A stretch of DNA of 22,556 nucleotides, from contig DATKDU010000504.1 in the NCBI GenBank assembly GCA_035512595.1, forward strand, positions 1 to 22,556. The letters run 5' to 3'. The DNA is from DATKDU01 sp035512595. Its GTDB lineage: Bacteria > Planctomycetota > Planctomycetia > Pirellulales > Pirellulaceae. The position numbers were made by a program, and so were the translations under genes. Shown piece after piece: positions 1-7,582 of the stretch. The notes beneath the pieces are model-generated. The model had not been told where the DNA came from. It did not search any database and worked only from the letters and a program-made list of their open reading frames with translations. The stretch's first letter is position 1. The number at the start of each line of letters is the position of its first letter.

Positions 1-704
1 TAATTCCGCTCCAGGGCCTGCGCCTGGCCGCGGACGTGCTTCAGCCGCCGCGCGTACTCCGACAGCTCGCTGGCGGCGACGATCCGCGACTGGCGCGGAG
101 CATAGAACGCGGGCGTGTCGAGGTCGAGCTGCTGCGACCGCAGCTCCTGGCGAAACTCGTCGAGCGAGGCATAGAGCTCAATGTGAAGTCGCCGCGGCAC
201 TTCGACCCGCGGCGGCAGGAGCGTGCGAAACGCGCGGAGGATCTGCTCGATCCGCACGACGCAGCGGCGCGTCGATTCATCGCCGGCCGTTGACGAAAGC
301 GTGAACCAGTCGCCGTCGAAGATCAGCACGGGTTTGCCGCCGCGCGAGTCCCCATGCAGGGGGACTTCTTCCATGCTTCCAGCCTCGATCACGGCCCGGT
401 ATCTAAGCTGGCGGAAACGATCGGCGAGTGCTTGATGCTCTTGCCTTGGCAGCAATTCAAGGCGGGCAACCTGCGCCGGATCAATGCCGCGGACGATGGC
501 ATAGGTCGGCCTTCCGGGGCGCTGAACGATCTCGGCAAAGTCGATCTGGCGCTCGGAGCGTGTTTGCAGTAAGCCCCGAAATTCCTTCCCTTCCTTGAGG
601 ACGATCGTTTCCAGCTTCCAGACGCCGTCGGATCGCGCCGGCTGCTGCGCTGACAGCGGCGAAGAACCGGCGAGCAGCATTGCCAAGAGCATCAAGTGTC
701 TCAC
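1..704 (-). CDS. Secreted protein, N-terminal part, possibly DUF1570/peptidase-MA-like (partial)
   Basis: An open frame of at least 234 codons starts at a GTG at 702-704 and runs off the left edge without a stop. The GTG overlaps the ggt stop as GTGA, which argues for translational coupling and for this start; an in-frame ATG at 690-692 is the alternative. Residues 1-20 (MRHLMLLAMLLAGSSPLSAQ) form a good Sec signal peptide, so the product is exported. The next part contains a beta-rich stretch, then a segment around residues 165-235 with LPPRVEVPRRLHIELYAS, FYAPRQSRIVA and a basic helix. That pattern resembles the planctomycete DUF1570 (peptidase MA-like) family, but the expected HExxH zinc motif would lie beyond the window edge, so the family call is tentative. 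Confidence 0.8.
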   Translation of the reverse strand, partial: MRHLMLLAMLLAGSSPLSAQQPARSDGVWKLETIVLKEGKEFRGLLQTRSERQIDFAEIVQRPGRPTYAIVRGIDPAQVARLELLPRQEHQALADRFRQLRYRAVIEAGSMEEVPLHGDSRGGKPVLIFDGDWFTLSSTAGDESTRRCVVRIEQILRAFRTLLPPRVEVPRRLHIELYASLDEFRQELRSQQLDLDTPAFYAPRQSRIVAASELSEYARRLKHVRGQAQALERN

Positions 705-2500
705 AATCCGGCCGCCTTTCCGGGGACGCGCGGGTCGTGAATGCCTGCGAATTCCTTGGTCAGCGGCTCCCGGCGGATGAGCTGGCTGACTCCCATTCGC
801 GGCACAACTTTGAGCTTGTGGCCTCGCTGCGCCAGTCCCTGTTTTGTTTTCTCGTCCAAGCCTTCCTCGATCCGCAGCTCGTCGGGAGACCACTGGTGAT
901 GGAACCGCGGCATGGCCAGGGCCTCAGCCAGCGGCAGGTGAAGATCGAGCAGACGCACGATCGCGTGCGCGACCTGCGAGATGATCGTCGGCCCGCCGGC
1001 GGCGCCAAGCGTCATGATCGGCTGACCGTCACGATCGATCACAATCGTCGGGCTCATGCTCGACAGGGGGCGCTTGCCCGGCGCGATCGCATTCGCTTCA
1101 CTTCCCACCAGTCCAAACGCATTCGGCTGGCCGGGAAAAATTGAAAAATCGTCCATCTCGTTGTTGAGAAAGACCCCGGTCCCCGGCACCATCACCTTCG
1201 AGCCGAAGCTGGTGTTGATCGTCTGCGTGATTCCCACCCAATTGCCGTCAGCATCGGCGGCGGCGATGTGGGTCGTGTGTTTTTCGAAGATCAGCGGCGA
1301 CAGTTTGCCATAGGTTCTTGTCTCGGGGTCGGCTGGCTCTCCGTGGCCGGCCACGGGCGTCGCCTTTTCGAGGTCGATCTTGGCAGCCAGCTTTGCTGCA
1401 TAGTCGCTGTCGGCAAGACCGGCAGGGACTTTAACGAATTCGGGGTCGCCGAGCCAATGGGCCCGATCGGCAAACGCCAGCTTCATCGCTTCAGCCACCA
1501 GGTGCATGAATTCGGCGCGGTCGCGATGATAGATGCCGTCGAGGTCGAAATGCTCGAGGATGTTGAGGATCTGAGCGACGTGTACGCCGCCGGAACTGGG
1601 GGGCGGAAAGCCGAGAATCTCATGCTCCCTATAGGAACTGCGCACCGGCATTCGATACTGCGGCCGATAGGCGGCGAAGTCGCTCGCGCGCAAGATCCCG
1701 CCGTTGGCCTGCATCCACTCACCGACGAGCCGCGCAAACTCGCCGCGATAGAACCAGTCGATCCCCTGATCGGCAATGGACCGCAGCGTGCGGGCCAGGT
1801 CGGGTTGCTTGATCAGGGTTCCTTCCGGCAACGGCGAGCCATCTTCCGCCAGCAGCAGCTTGCGGCCGGCGTCAAACTTCGCCAACGATTCGCGCGTCGA
1901 GCGAATGTTGCCGGCATAGATGCGGTCGAGGGAAAATCCGGCTTCCGCAATCTCTGCTGCTGGGATGACTAATTCCTTCAGCGGCAACTTTCCGCGCCTT
2001 TTGAGCGCCAGATCGTAGGCGGCGAGTGCTCCCGGTGTAGCGACGGCCAGCGGTCCGGTCTGACTGAGCGTTGGCTGCGGCTGGCCATCGACGAGGAACA
2101 TGTCGCGCGTCGCCTTGCCCGGCGCGGTTTCGCGCCCGTCGATTGCCAAGTGTATAGCCGCGACCACTGGTCGCGGTTTTCCAGGAGAATCCTGGCTGCC
2201 TTGCAGCGGCATTCCGGGATAAATCAGAATCAGACACCCGCCCCCCAGCCCCGAATTATGCTGATCGACGACGCCCAGAGTGATGGCGGCCGCAATTGCC
2301 GCGTCGATCGCATTGCCGCCGCGTTTGATGGCATTGACGCCGGCATCCGTGGCCAGCGGATGGACCGTCGCCACCATTCCCCGTTTGGCGCGGCCAATAT
2401 TGGCCGGATCAGCGGCGAGGGCCTCGTCGCGAGCCAGTCCGGCCAGCGAAAACGAAGCCGCGGCGGCGGCGGACTGGCGGAGCATCGTGCGGCGGTTCAT
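701..2500 (-). CDS. ggt: Gamma-glutamyltransferase (Tat-exported)
   Basis: Ntn-hydrolase that cleaves gamma-glutamyl bonds of glutathione and related compounds and can transfer the glutamyl group to amino acids or peptides. The start is taken as ATG at 2498-2500 (599 aa); a GTG codon lies directly upstream. The N-terminus NRRTMLRQ followed by an Ala-rich hydrophobic stretch is a Tat signal, which suggests a folded periplasmic enzyme. Family motifs are all visible: RETAP at about 123 (carboxylate-binding Arg), HTTH at 408-411, whose first Thr (T409) is the expected autoprocessing nucleophile, GVFLNNEMDDFS near 443, PLSSMSPT near 478 (oxyanion hole) and the AAGGPT loop near 500. The length matches the family. 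The stop overlaps the next gene by four bases. No clear Shine-Dalgarno sequence precedes the ATG. The gene follows the DUF3500-like gene across a repeat-containing gap. Confidence 0.95.
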   Translation of the reverse strand: MNRRTMLRQSAAAAASFSLAGLARDEALAADPANIGRAKRGMVATVHPLATDAGVNAIKRGGNAIDAAIAAAITLGVVDQHNSGLGGGCLILIYPGMPLQGSQDSPGKPRPVVAAIHLAIDGRETAPGKATRDMFLVDGQPQPTLSQTGPLAVATPGALAAYDLALKRRGKLPLKELVIPAAEIAEAGFSLDRIYAGNIRSTRESLAKFDAGRKLLLAEDGSPLPEGTLIKQPDLARTLRSIADQGIDWFYRGEFARLVGEWMQANGGILRASDFAAYRPQYRMPVRSSYREHEILGFPPPSSGGVHVAQILNILEHFDLDGIYHRDRAEFMHLVAEAMKLAFADRAHWLGDPEFVKVPAGLADSDYAAKLAAKIDLEKATPVAGHGEPADPETRTYGKLSPLIFEKHTTHIAAADADGNWVGITQTINTSFGSKVMVPGTGVFLNNEMDDFSIFPGQPNAFGLVGSEANAIAPGKRPLSSMSPTIVIDRDGQPIMTLGAAGGPTIISQVAHAIVRLLDLHLPLAEALAMPRFHHQWSPDELRIEEGLDEKTKQGLAQRGHKLKVVPRMGVSQLIRREPLTKEFAGIHDPRVPGKAAGL

Positions 2501-2510
2501 CACGCAATCG

Positions 2511-2570
2511 CAGGTTTTTCAACCTGTCCCCTGTTTTCAATTTACTGGACAGGTTGGAAACCTGTCCTAC
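2511..2570. repeat. REP-like inverted pair, ACAGGTT family
   Basis: Two facing palindromes fill the gap between the DUF3500-like gene and ggt. The right unit, 2547-2567, has perfect 9-bp arms (GGACAGGTT/AACCTGTCC) around a GGA loop and is flanked by GTAG when read on the minus strand. The left unit, 2511-2529, is a partner lacking the GTAG. There is no T-run, so I do not call it a rho-independent terminator, although it could attenuate ggt or stabilise the upstream mRNA. Confidence 0.75.
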
Positions 2571-2571
2571 G

Positions 2572-3618
2572 TTAGGAATTCAGCTTCACGCTGGCATCAT
2601 CGGCCACGTTGACCCAGACGTGAACGTGCGGCACTCCGCGGAAGTACCACACGAAGCTCGGCCCTTCCAGCCGCCACACATCCCAGATCTTGTCGTCGCC
2701 CAGGTCCGGCTCCTTGTAAAACGCGAGTCCGCACTTGTCGAGTCCGCCTTGGGCCTCCAGGCACTGGCGGACCTCCTCCTGATCGACCTGGCGATACGGC
2801 TCGATCAGCTTCGCGAGGGTCTTTTGGACTTCTTCCTTCTGGTCGCTCGATAGCTCGCTGATCGGGATGCCGGGGAAGTTTCCACTCAGACCCTGAAAGC
2901 CGACCTTCCCTTCGTCGGCATCGCTGGGTGCTTTTTCCTCGAGCGCCTGCTCGCGCTGCTTGCCGTCGAGCATCTCGAAGACCTTGTTGGCCTGCAGCGC
3001 TTGCTCCCAGTAGACGTTGCCCGGATGCCCCGGCTTTTCGTGAAAACCGCTGGCGGCATGGCCGTAGAAGATCGGCCCGCCCAGCGCGACGTGCTCGGCG
3101 CTGTTGCCGTCGCAGCGGAGGGTCATGTGCCGCCCGGTCATCACGAACCCGAATTTTTTCCCCGGCGTGCCGAAGATGGCCAGGCTCTGCTCCTGGCCCC
3201 ACTCCTTGCCCCCCGTGTCGTCCTGGAGCTGCTTGTCCACCCGCTCCTGCCAGCTCGGCTGGATGATTCCCTCGAAAATGCCGCGGACGAGCGCCTGCTG
3301 GTCGGCGGTGAAGAAGTCGCTCTTGATGTGCGGCTTGGTGATCTGCCAGTTGTTGCTGATTCGCGAGCGCAATAGGCCGCGCTGCGGATCTTGATAATCC
3401 CACTCGAAACAGACTTCTTTCCTTTGGGAGTCGCTCAGCGAATCGAAGAGCTGCTTGACGAGCGTTTCGGGGGGATTGTCAGCCGGCTTGTCCTCGGCCA
3501 GCAACAGGCGCGGCGCGGCGGCCAGGACGGCCGTTGCGCCAGCCGCTTTGAGAAGTTCGCGGCGGGAAAAGGGGGACTCGGCGGCATCGCAATCGGGGCA
3601 GCGGCGATCGGCGGACAT
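2572..3618 (-). CDS. Tat-exported DUF3500-like protein
   Basis: A 348-aa protein of unknown biochemical function that resembles the DUF3500 family. The ATG at 3616-3618 is chosen because GGAGG sits five bases upstream; a TTG 15 bases further out is less likely. Residues 18-24 (SRRELLK) followed by an Ala-rich hydrophobic stretch form a textbook Tat signal, and a CPDC pair at residues 7-10 precedes it, which is unusual. The mature part has GRHMTLRCDGN (about 162-172), GGPIFYGHA (about 180-188), HEKPGHPGN and a C-terminal PHVHVWVNV with two spaced His. These conserved His residues could bind a metal, but that is inference. It is followed by ggt on the same strand, 71 bp downstream, with a repeat in between. 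Confidence 0.85.
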   Translation of the reverse strand: MSADRRCPDCDAAESPFSRRELLKAAGATAVLAAAPRLLLAEDKPADNPPETLVKQLFDSLSDSQRKEVCFEWDYQDPQRGLLRSRISNNWQITKPHIKSDFFTADQQALVRGIFEGIIQPSWQERVDKQLQDDTGGKEWGQEQSLAIFGTPGKKFGFVMTGRHMTLRCDGNSAEHVALGGPIFYGHAASGFHEKPGHPGNVYWEQALQANKVFEMLDGKQREQALEEKAPSDADEGKVGFQGLSGNFPGIPISELSSDQKEEVQKTLAKLIEPYRQVDQEEVRQCLEAQGGLDKCGLAFYKEPDLGDDKIWDVWRLEGPSFVWYFRGVPHVHVWVNVADDASVKLNS

Positions 3619-3623
3619 GTCAG

Positions 3624-3628
3624 CCTCC
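3624..3628 (-). promoter_or_regulatory. Shine-Dalgarno GGAGG of the DUF3500-like gene
   Basis: GGAGG on the minus strand, five bases before the ATG at 3616-3618. It decides the start in favour of that ATG rather than the upstream TTG. Confidence 0.7.
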
Positions 3629-3759
3629 GGCAAGACGAGGAGGAGTGGTGCGCAGGGTGAAAACCCCGCGGTTCGGACTACTCCAGTCTATGCTGCCGGG
3701 CGGCGGTGGTGCAATTCGGAGGGCGACTCCCGACCCCGTTGGTCCTCGTGTGTCCTTTT

Positions 3760-5583
3760 CTACTGCGTCTTCCGCTTCAGCGTAAACGTCATGTAGTGAA
3801 TTCCCGTCTCGTCGCTGACCATCATCCCGCCGCTGGGGGCCAGATACTTGGCCAGGACCGAAAACGGCGGCAGCGGATTGTCCTTGAGGGCCTGGTCCAC
3901 GTCGCGGAGGAACGGGTTTTCCTCGCGGCGGCGGTCGAGGAATTGCCGGGCGTCTTCCCCCATCGCCATCTCATAGATGAACCGCATCCCCTCTTCGGGG
4001 CGCGAAAACTGCACCATCCCGGCGGTCTCGCCCCCCTGCTGCCGCTTGATCTTGCCCGCAATCAGCTTGTAGTCGAGCTCATTGGCCAGCGACGTCTTAG
4101 GATCGCTTTGCGTGAGGATGCACTGGTGCAAGGCCGCCGAGCTGTCCGACAGGATCAAATAGTCCCCCAGGATGCAGAGGCACCCTTCTGACTGCCGCAG
4201 GTTCGGCCGCGGACGATCCTCGCCTGACTGTCCGTCGTCCGGCGCCTCAATCCGTACGCGCGGTCCGCCGACCACTTGACCCTGCGGCAGCGACGCCATC
4301 CAGTAGTGTACGCCGCCGAAGCTCTTCCGCTGAAATTGCTCGATGTATTTTTCCACCACTTTGTCGAGCAGACCTTGGGCCGCCTGCGGGTCCTTGAGCT
4401 TGATGCCAATGAGGTTCGTCTGGCTGTTGATGCGGATCGGCTTTTCCATCCAATTGACCATCGTCACCCGCCCGTCGAGGAGCGGCAGCACCTCTTTTTC
4501 CAGGTCAATTCCCAATCGCTCGGCTGTCCGCGAACGGACGAAGTTTTGCAGCGCGTCATCGCCTTGCAGGCTGTTGAACAGCTTGGCCCCCTTGTCGAAC
4601 GTCGTGGCAAAGTCCCAGTGCAGCGTGGTGTAGCTCACCACGTCGCCGGGAACCCACTTTTCGGGGGTCGTATCGCCGCCGGTCATTTGCAGCAAATCCA
4701 CCACGCCGGCCCGCGGGTCGTCGAGCAACAGGTGCAAATGCATCACGTCGTCGAATTCACCGGGCGAGAAGATCACGCTGCCGCCGACGCCCTTGATGCC
4801 GTCGATGCCCAGCACCGGGAATAGAGCGAGGCCCAGCGCGCCGGGAGTGCCGCGGAGGACGCGGCGGGCCGTTTCGACCGGATCGAAGTACCAGGTGACG
4901 TGCGGGCGGTTTTCCCCCGCGCCGCCGCAGCGGTTCATGATCGAGACGAACTTTTCGTTTTGGCTGAGCCGCTTCCCTTCCGGCTTTCCGTCCCAGGCTT
5001 TGAGCAGCGGGGCGATGAGCGCCTTCTGGGTCGTGAGGACAAACGTGCCGTCTTTCTCGAACTGGCCGATGTTGACTCCGTCGGGCGTGGTGTAGATCGT
5101 GACCTCGAGCTGCTCGATCGTTTCGGTCGCCTTGCTGCCGCCGTTTTCCAGGAGCAACTGCTCGCCCCGCTCCAGAAGCGTCTTGGCTGTGGCCGCCTGG
5201 TCGCGCGTATCGAGCAGGGCGATCACTCCCGGCGGGCCTTCTTCCATCGGGATCACGGCGATGCAAATCTCCCCCTGCGGCACTTTGAGGATGCGATCGA
5301 GGGGGACGCCGACGCGGTCTTCGATCTGCTTCCAGGCGTCCTGGGCCGCACTATAGACCTGCGAAACCAGCGGCCGAATCTGCTCGTCCTGACTCATCCG
5401 CCCCATGGCCGTCTCGCGGAATTTTTCCAGCATTTGCTGGGTGTCGGCAATTCGGACCATGGCCAGGGTCGATTCCGGGAGCAATTCGGGGGCTGGGGGA
5501 TGGTCGGCCCGGCCAATTCGGGCGAAGGACGCCAAAATGACCGACGAGAAAAGGAGGACTCGCCAGGCGATTCGACGAAACAT
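3760..5583 (-). CDS. Large secreted protein, DUF3352-like (planctomycete type)
   Basis: The frame stays open for 72 codons further upstream, but the start is placed at ATG 5581-5583 because it begins MFRRIAWRVLLFSSVILASF, a clear Sec signal peptide; the upstream extension looks like a translated promoter region. The product is then 607 aa. After the signal come LPESTLAMVRIADTQQMLEKF, VGVPLDRILKVPQGEICIAV and VIALLDTRD. These fit planctomycete DUF3352-like proteins, which carry a 'surrogate-protein' pattern of repeated alpha/beta units; no catalytic motif is evident. Role unknown. The C-terminus (KYLAPSGGMMVSDETGIHYMTFTLKRK) is also typical of such proteins. It is the first gene of the left minus-strand block and diverges from the BON-domain gene across a 271-bp region. 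No convincing Shine-Dalgarno is present. Confidence 0.75.
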   Translation of the reverse strand: MFRRIAWRVLLFSSVILASFARIGRADHPPAPELLPESTLAMVRIADTQQMLEKFRETAMGRMSQDEQIRPLVSQVYSAAQDAWKQIEDRVGVPLDRILKVPQGEICIAVIPMEEGPPGVIALLDTRDQAATAKTLLERGEQLLLENGGSKATETIEQLEVTIYTTPDGVNIGQFEKDGTFVLTTQKALIAPLLKAWDGKPEGKRLSQNEKFVSIMNRCGGAGENRPHVTWYFDPVETARRVLRGTPGALGLALFPVLGIDGIKGVGGSVIFSPGEFDDVMHLHLLLDDPRAGVVDLLQMTGGDTTPEKWVPGDVVSYTTLHWDFATTFDKGAKLFNSLQGDDALQNFVRSRTAERLGIDLEKEVLPLLDGRVTMVNWMEKPIRINSQTNLIGIKLKDPQAAQGLLDKVVEKYIEQFQRKSFGGVHYWMASLPQGQVVGGPRVRIEAPDDGQSGEDRPRPNLRQSEGCLCILGDYLILSDSSAALHQCILTQSDPKTSLANELDYKLIAGKIKRQQGGETAGMVQFSRPEEGMRFIYEMAMGEDARQFLDRRREENPFLRDVDQALKDNPLPPFSVLAKYLAPSGGMMVSDETGIHYMTFTLKRKTQ

Positions 5584-5647
5584 TGGCTGCGATAGCACGT
5601 TTAATTCCCCAAGGAGTGATGCGGAGCGCCGTGGGCGCTGCCCGCGG

Positions 5648-5687
5648 CATTGAAGCGTACCCGCTTTTTGCGGGGCGTGTTTCAATG
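5648..5687. repeat. Imperfect palindrome in the divergent promoter region
   Basis: CATTGAA at 5648 and TTCAATG ending at 5687 bracket an inner stem of CCCGC/GCGGG with a T5-containing loop. The mid-stem pairing is imperfect. It could be an operator-like site, an old dispersed repeat or a 5'-UTR hairpin of the minus-strand gene; its position upstream of genes argues against a terminator. Confidence 0.4.
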
Positions 5688-5804
5688 GGTGTTCGCTACG
5701 GCCAGTCATCGCTTGCCTAAATACCCCAGATCGGGGAAAATGTAGAGTTGGGGCGGTTTGCCTAAGCAGTAGTTGCGCAAAGGGTTGCGTCGCCGGCAAA
5801 ATGA

Positions 5805-5833
5805 TTGCCGATGGTGCGATTGGACCTTAATAC
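5805..5833 (+). promoter_or_regulatory. Candidate sigma70-like promoter for the BON gene
   Basis: TTGCCG (5805-5810) is separated by 17 bases from TAATAC (5828-5833), ending 21 bases before the ATG. Matches to consensus are 4/6 and 3/6, so only the spacing and position make it plausible. Confidence 0.25.
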
Positions 5834-5854
5834 CCTCGCGACGAGGAATCTGTC

Positions 5855-6655
5855 ATGAAACGGCTTACCCTTCTGGCAGCAACAGCCTTCGCGGCCAGCG
5901 TCATGTGCGCTGAGTTGTCGGCGCAGCAGACGAGCACCGGGGCGTTTGGGCAGCGGACGACGGGGGGGACGGGCGGCGTCCAGGCACCGCGCGGCGGATC
6001 GTCAAGCGGCGCCACCGGAAGCAGCTTTGGCAACAACGGCGCGGAAGGTGCCGGCGCTACCGGCGGATTGTCGATGTTGCGCGAAGTCGAAGGCAACGCG
6101 TCGGGGGATGCTCGCTACATCCGCGGCAATCGGTCCGCTGGGGACTTTGTGGGCGCGGACACGGGGGACGCACGCGTTGCCGGCGTTATGGATATCGGGG
6201 GAGCCGGCGGTGGTCGCGGAGGAATGCAGCAATTTACGTCGCTCTTCAGCGGCGGACGTAACGGCAACGCCCTTGGCCAATTGTTTTCCGGTCAACTCAA
6301 TCAGGGGGGCAATCAGCGGACCCGCAGCAGCGCCGGAGGCAACATGGCGCTGCGCATCCCAATCCGGATGGACTTCACTCCGACACCTGTCGCTACGAGC
6401 CGCTTCACGGCGCAATTTCAGAAACGTCTCGGTAAACTACCTGGCCTGACGACTGTGGGGCCGATCCAGGTTGTCCTGGAGGGTGAGACGGTAGTCCTGC
6501 GGGGTGTTGTGGCGTCTGAGGGAGACCGGCTGCTGGCGGCTGATCTCGCCAAGCTGGAGCCTGGGATCGACGTGGTGAAGAACGAGCTAACGGTCCAGTC
6601 CGTGGCCGAATCGGCTGCCGAGGGATCACCGGTCCCCACGACCGCGACGCCGTAG
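5855..6655 (+). CDS. Secreted Gly-rich protein with C-terminal BON domain
   Basis: 266 aa, the only plus-strand gene in the window. GAGGAA lies six bases before the ATG. Residues 1-23 (MKRLTLLAATAFAASVMCAE...) form a Sec signal peptide. Residues 25-75 are Gly/Ser/Thr-rich and probably disordered. A short motif, ARYIRGNRSAGDFVGADT, follows at about 86-103. The C-terminal 184-249 fits a BON domain: helix FQKRLGKLP, strand VVLEGETVVLRGVV, helix DRLLAADLAKLEPGID, final strand VVKNELTV. BON domains are usually periplasmic or outer-membrane modules that bind lipid or other envelope parts. Its site beside a secretin cluster suggests an envelope role, but the gene is transcribed in the opposite direction. 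The last 251 bp overlap the convergent lipoprotein gene. Confidence 0.85.
   Translation: MKRLTLLAATAFAASVMCAELSAQQTSTGAFGQRTTGGTGGVQAPRGGSSSGATGSSFGNNGAEGAGATGGLSMLREVEGNASGDARYIRGNRSAGDFVGADTGDARVAGVMDIGGAGGGRGGMQQFTSLFSGGRNGNALGQLFSGQLNQGGNQRTRSSAGGNMALRIPIRMDFTPTPVATSRFTAQFQKRLGKLPGLTTVGPIQVVLEGETVVLRGVVASEGDRLLAADLAKLEPGIDVVKNELTVQSVAESAAEGSPVPTTATP
6405..6655. other. Convergent 251-bp antisense gene overlap
   Basis: The 3' ends of the plus-strand BON gene and the minus-strand lipoprotein gene overlap by 251 bp. The BON-domain codons are read on the other strand as the Pro-rich lipoprotein tail. No terminator hairpin is visible for either gene within the overlap. Confidence 0.6.
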
Positions 6656-7424
6656 TTGGCGCCGCATAGCTGGCGGACGTGGTTGCATTTGGCGCGACAT
6701 GAGTTTGTGGCTGCGACGCGGGGATTTCATCGGCTACTGCGTTCTGGCTAATTTGTTCCCCAGGCTGGGCAGCCAGCCGCTGAGCAGTGGCTTGGGGAAG
6801 TCCGATCGTGTGCGTCACGAGCGACTGGTGACGTTCCCTTCTGTCCGTTTCCGTGCCAAGTGAATCGATCCGCTGCTCGTAACGGGTTTCGGCCTGAGGG
6901 GTTTCCGGCCCAGGCAGCAAGTTGCGCGACTGCTGACCGGTGAGAACCGCACCGCCAGTATTGGTGAAGATCGGCAGGAGCGAGATGTCGGCCTGTGGGC
7001 TGCCGACGGCATCCCAAGGAATCCAAATGCTGTATGAAGCGCCGAGCTGCGTGGGTGCAAAGTGTTTCTTGAGCTGATCGGCGGTAAAGGCAAACCGCCT
7101 GGTAGGAACCTGGCTGGCGTTCTGTTTGCTCGTGTCGTCGAACGCGTACACGACCAGTCCGCCGTCCACCGGCACCGCTTCTTCTTTGGCGTTGTAGAAG
7201 TAGATGCGGCCGCCGAAGCCGCGCGTCGCCATTTGCCCCGGCTGAGTGTACATGGCAGGCGACCAGATCACGGTCATCTTCACCGGCTGCTGATAGGGAG
7301 GCTCTTTCTCCTTGCCATCGCCGACCCACGGCAGCTTCGCGGACAGGTCTGGCAGCGGCGACTTGCAGCCGGCGAGAACAACGAGCAGCGTGAACCAAAC
7401 GGCAGCAGGGAGTTTTGCAGGCAT
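6405..7424 (-). CDS. Lipoprotein with Pro-rich C-terminal tail, downstream of gspD
   Basis: A 339-aa product from ATG 7422-7424. AAGGA seven bases upstream supports this start; the 20 extra codons upstream (SHKSHKSH...) are only the translated decamer repeat. Residues 1-20 (MPAKLPAAVWFTLLVVLAGC) end in a lipobox, LAGC, so Cys20 is likely lipidated. A compact beta-rich domain at about 45-175 contains KMTVIWSPAMYTQPG, RGFGGRIYFYNAKEEAVPV, LVVYAFDD and SYSIWIPWDAVG, a pattern I associate with planctomycete hypothetical proteins of unknown function. The tail after about 215 is rich in Pro, Gln, Ala and Ser and is encoded partly antisense to the BON gene. It may belong to the T2SS operon, 158 bp after gspD; a pilotin-like role is only a guess. 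Confidence 0.75.
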   Translation of the reverse strand: MPAKLPAAVWFTLLVVLAGCKSPLPDLSAKLPWVGDGKEKEPPYQQPVKMTVIWSPAMYTQPGQMATRGFGGRIYFYNAKEEAVPVDGGLVVYAFDDTSKQNASQVPTRRFAFTADQLKKHFAPTQLGASYSIWIPWDAVGSPQADISLLPIFTNTGGAVLTGQQSRNLLPGPETPQAETRYEQRIDSLGTETDRRERHQSLVTHTIGLPQATAQRLAAQPGEQISQNAVADEIPASQPQTHVAPNATTSASYAAPTTASRSWGPVIPRQPIRPRTGPLARSSPRRSQAPAWRDQPPAAGLPQTPQHPAGLPSHPPGQPGSAPQSSGQVVYRDVSEIAP

Positions 7425-7431
7425 CGGACCA

Positions 7432-7436
7432 TCCTT
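7432..7436 (-). promoter_or_regulatory. Shine-Dalgarno AAGGA of the lipoprotein gene
   Basis: AAGGA on the minus strand, seven bases before ATG 7422-7424. It fixes the lipoprotein start after, not inside, the decamer repeat. Confidence 0.6.
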
Positions 7437-7454
7437 GGTTGGCGTTGCTTCATT

Positions 7455-7545
7455 GGGATGGGACTTATGGGACTTATGGGACAAATGGGACTGATGACAT
7501 CTGCGCCATAAGTCCCATAAGTCCCATTAGTCCCATAAGTCCCCA
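7455..7545. repeat. Long inverted repeat built of GGGACTTATG decamers
   Basis: The left arm (7455-7496) contains about four tandem units of GGGACTTATG with small changes. The right arm (7507-7545) contains the same units as CATAAGTCCC. A short central stretch separates the arms. It lies between the gspD stop and the lipoprotein start and can form a hairpin of roughly 40 bp. It has no U-tail. Confidence 0.85.
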
Positions 7546-7582
7546 TTGCCTCCCCGTACGCTTCGCGCCTCCCTCTCAAGCT

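Larger units (their letters stand above)
5584..5854. other. Divergent intergenic region (271 bp)
   Basis: This holds the start regions of the minus-strand DUF3352-like gene and the plus-strand BON-domain gene. It contains an imperfect palindrome at 5648-5687 and a weak plus-strand promoter candidate at 5805-5833. I see no small gene, tRNA or riboswitch-like structure. Confidence 0.6.

Noticed and set aside
1268..1972. Plus-strand frame of 234 codons opposite ggt
   Set aside because: Opposes an intact gamma-glutamyltransferase with full catalytic motifs; composition is that of a shadow.
2511..2570. Rho-independent terminator after the DUF3500-like gene
   Set aside because: The stem is not followed by a T-run on the minus strand, and the same family design recurs in other places.
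5584..5799. 72-codon upstream extension of the DUF3352-like gene
   Set aside because: It would put the Sec signal peptide in the middle of the protein and covers the promoter region and palindrome.
7425..7484. Upstream extension of the lipoprotein gene (SHKSHKSH...)
   Set aside because: This is the decamer repeat read as protein; the AAGGA ribosome site and the lipobox distance favour ATG 7424.
7455..7545. CRISPR array
   Set aside because: Units are about 10 bp without spacers and the second half is inverted; it is a palindrome of tandem words.
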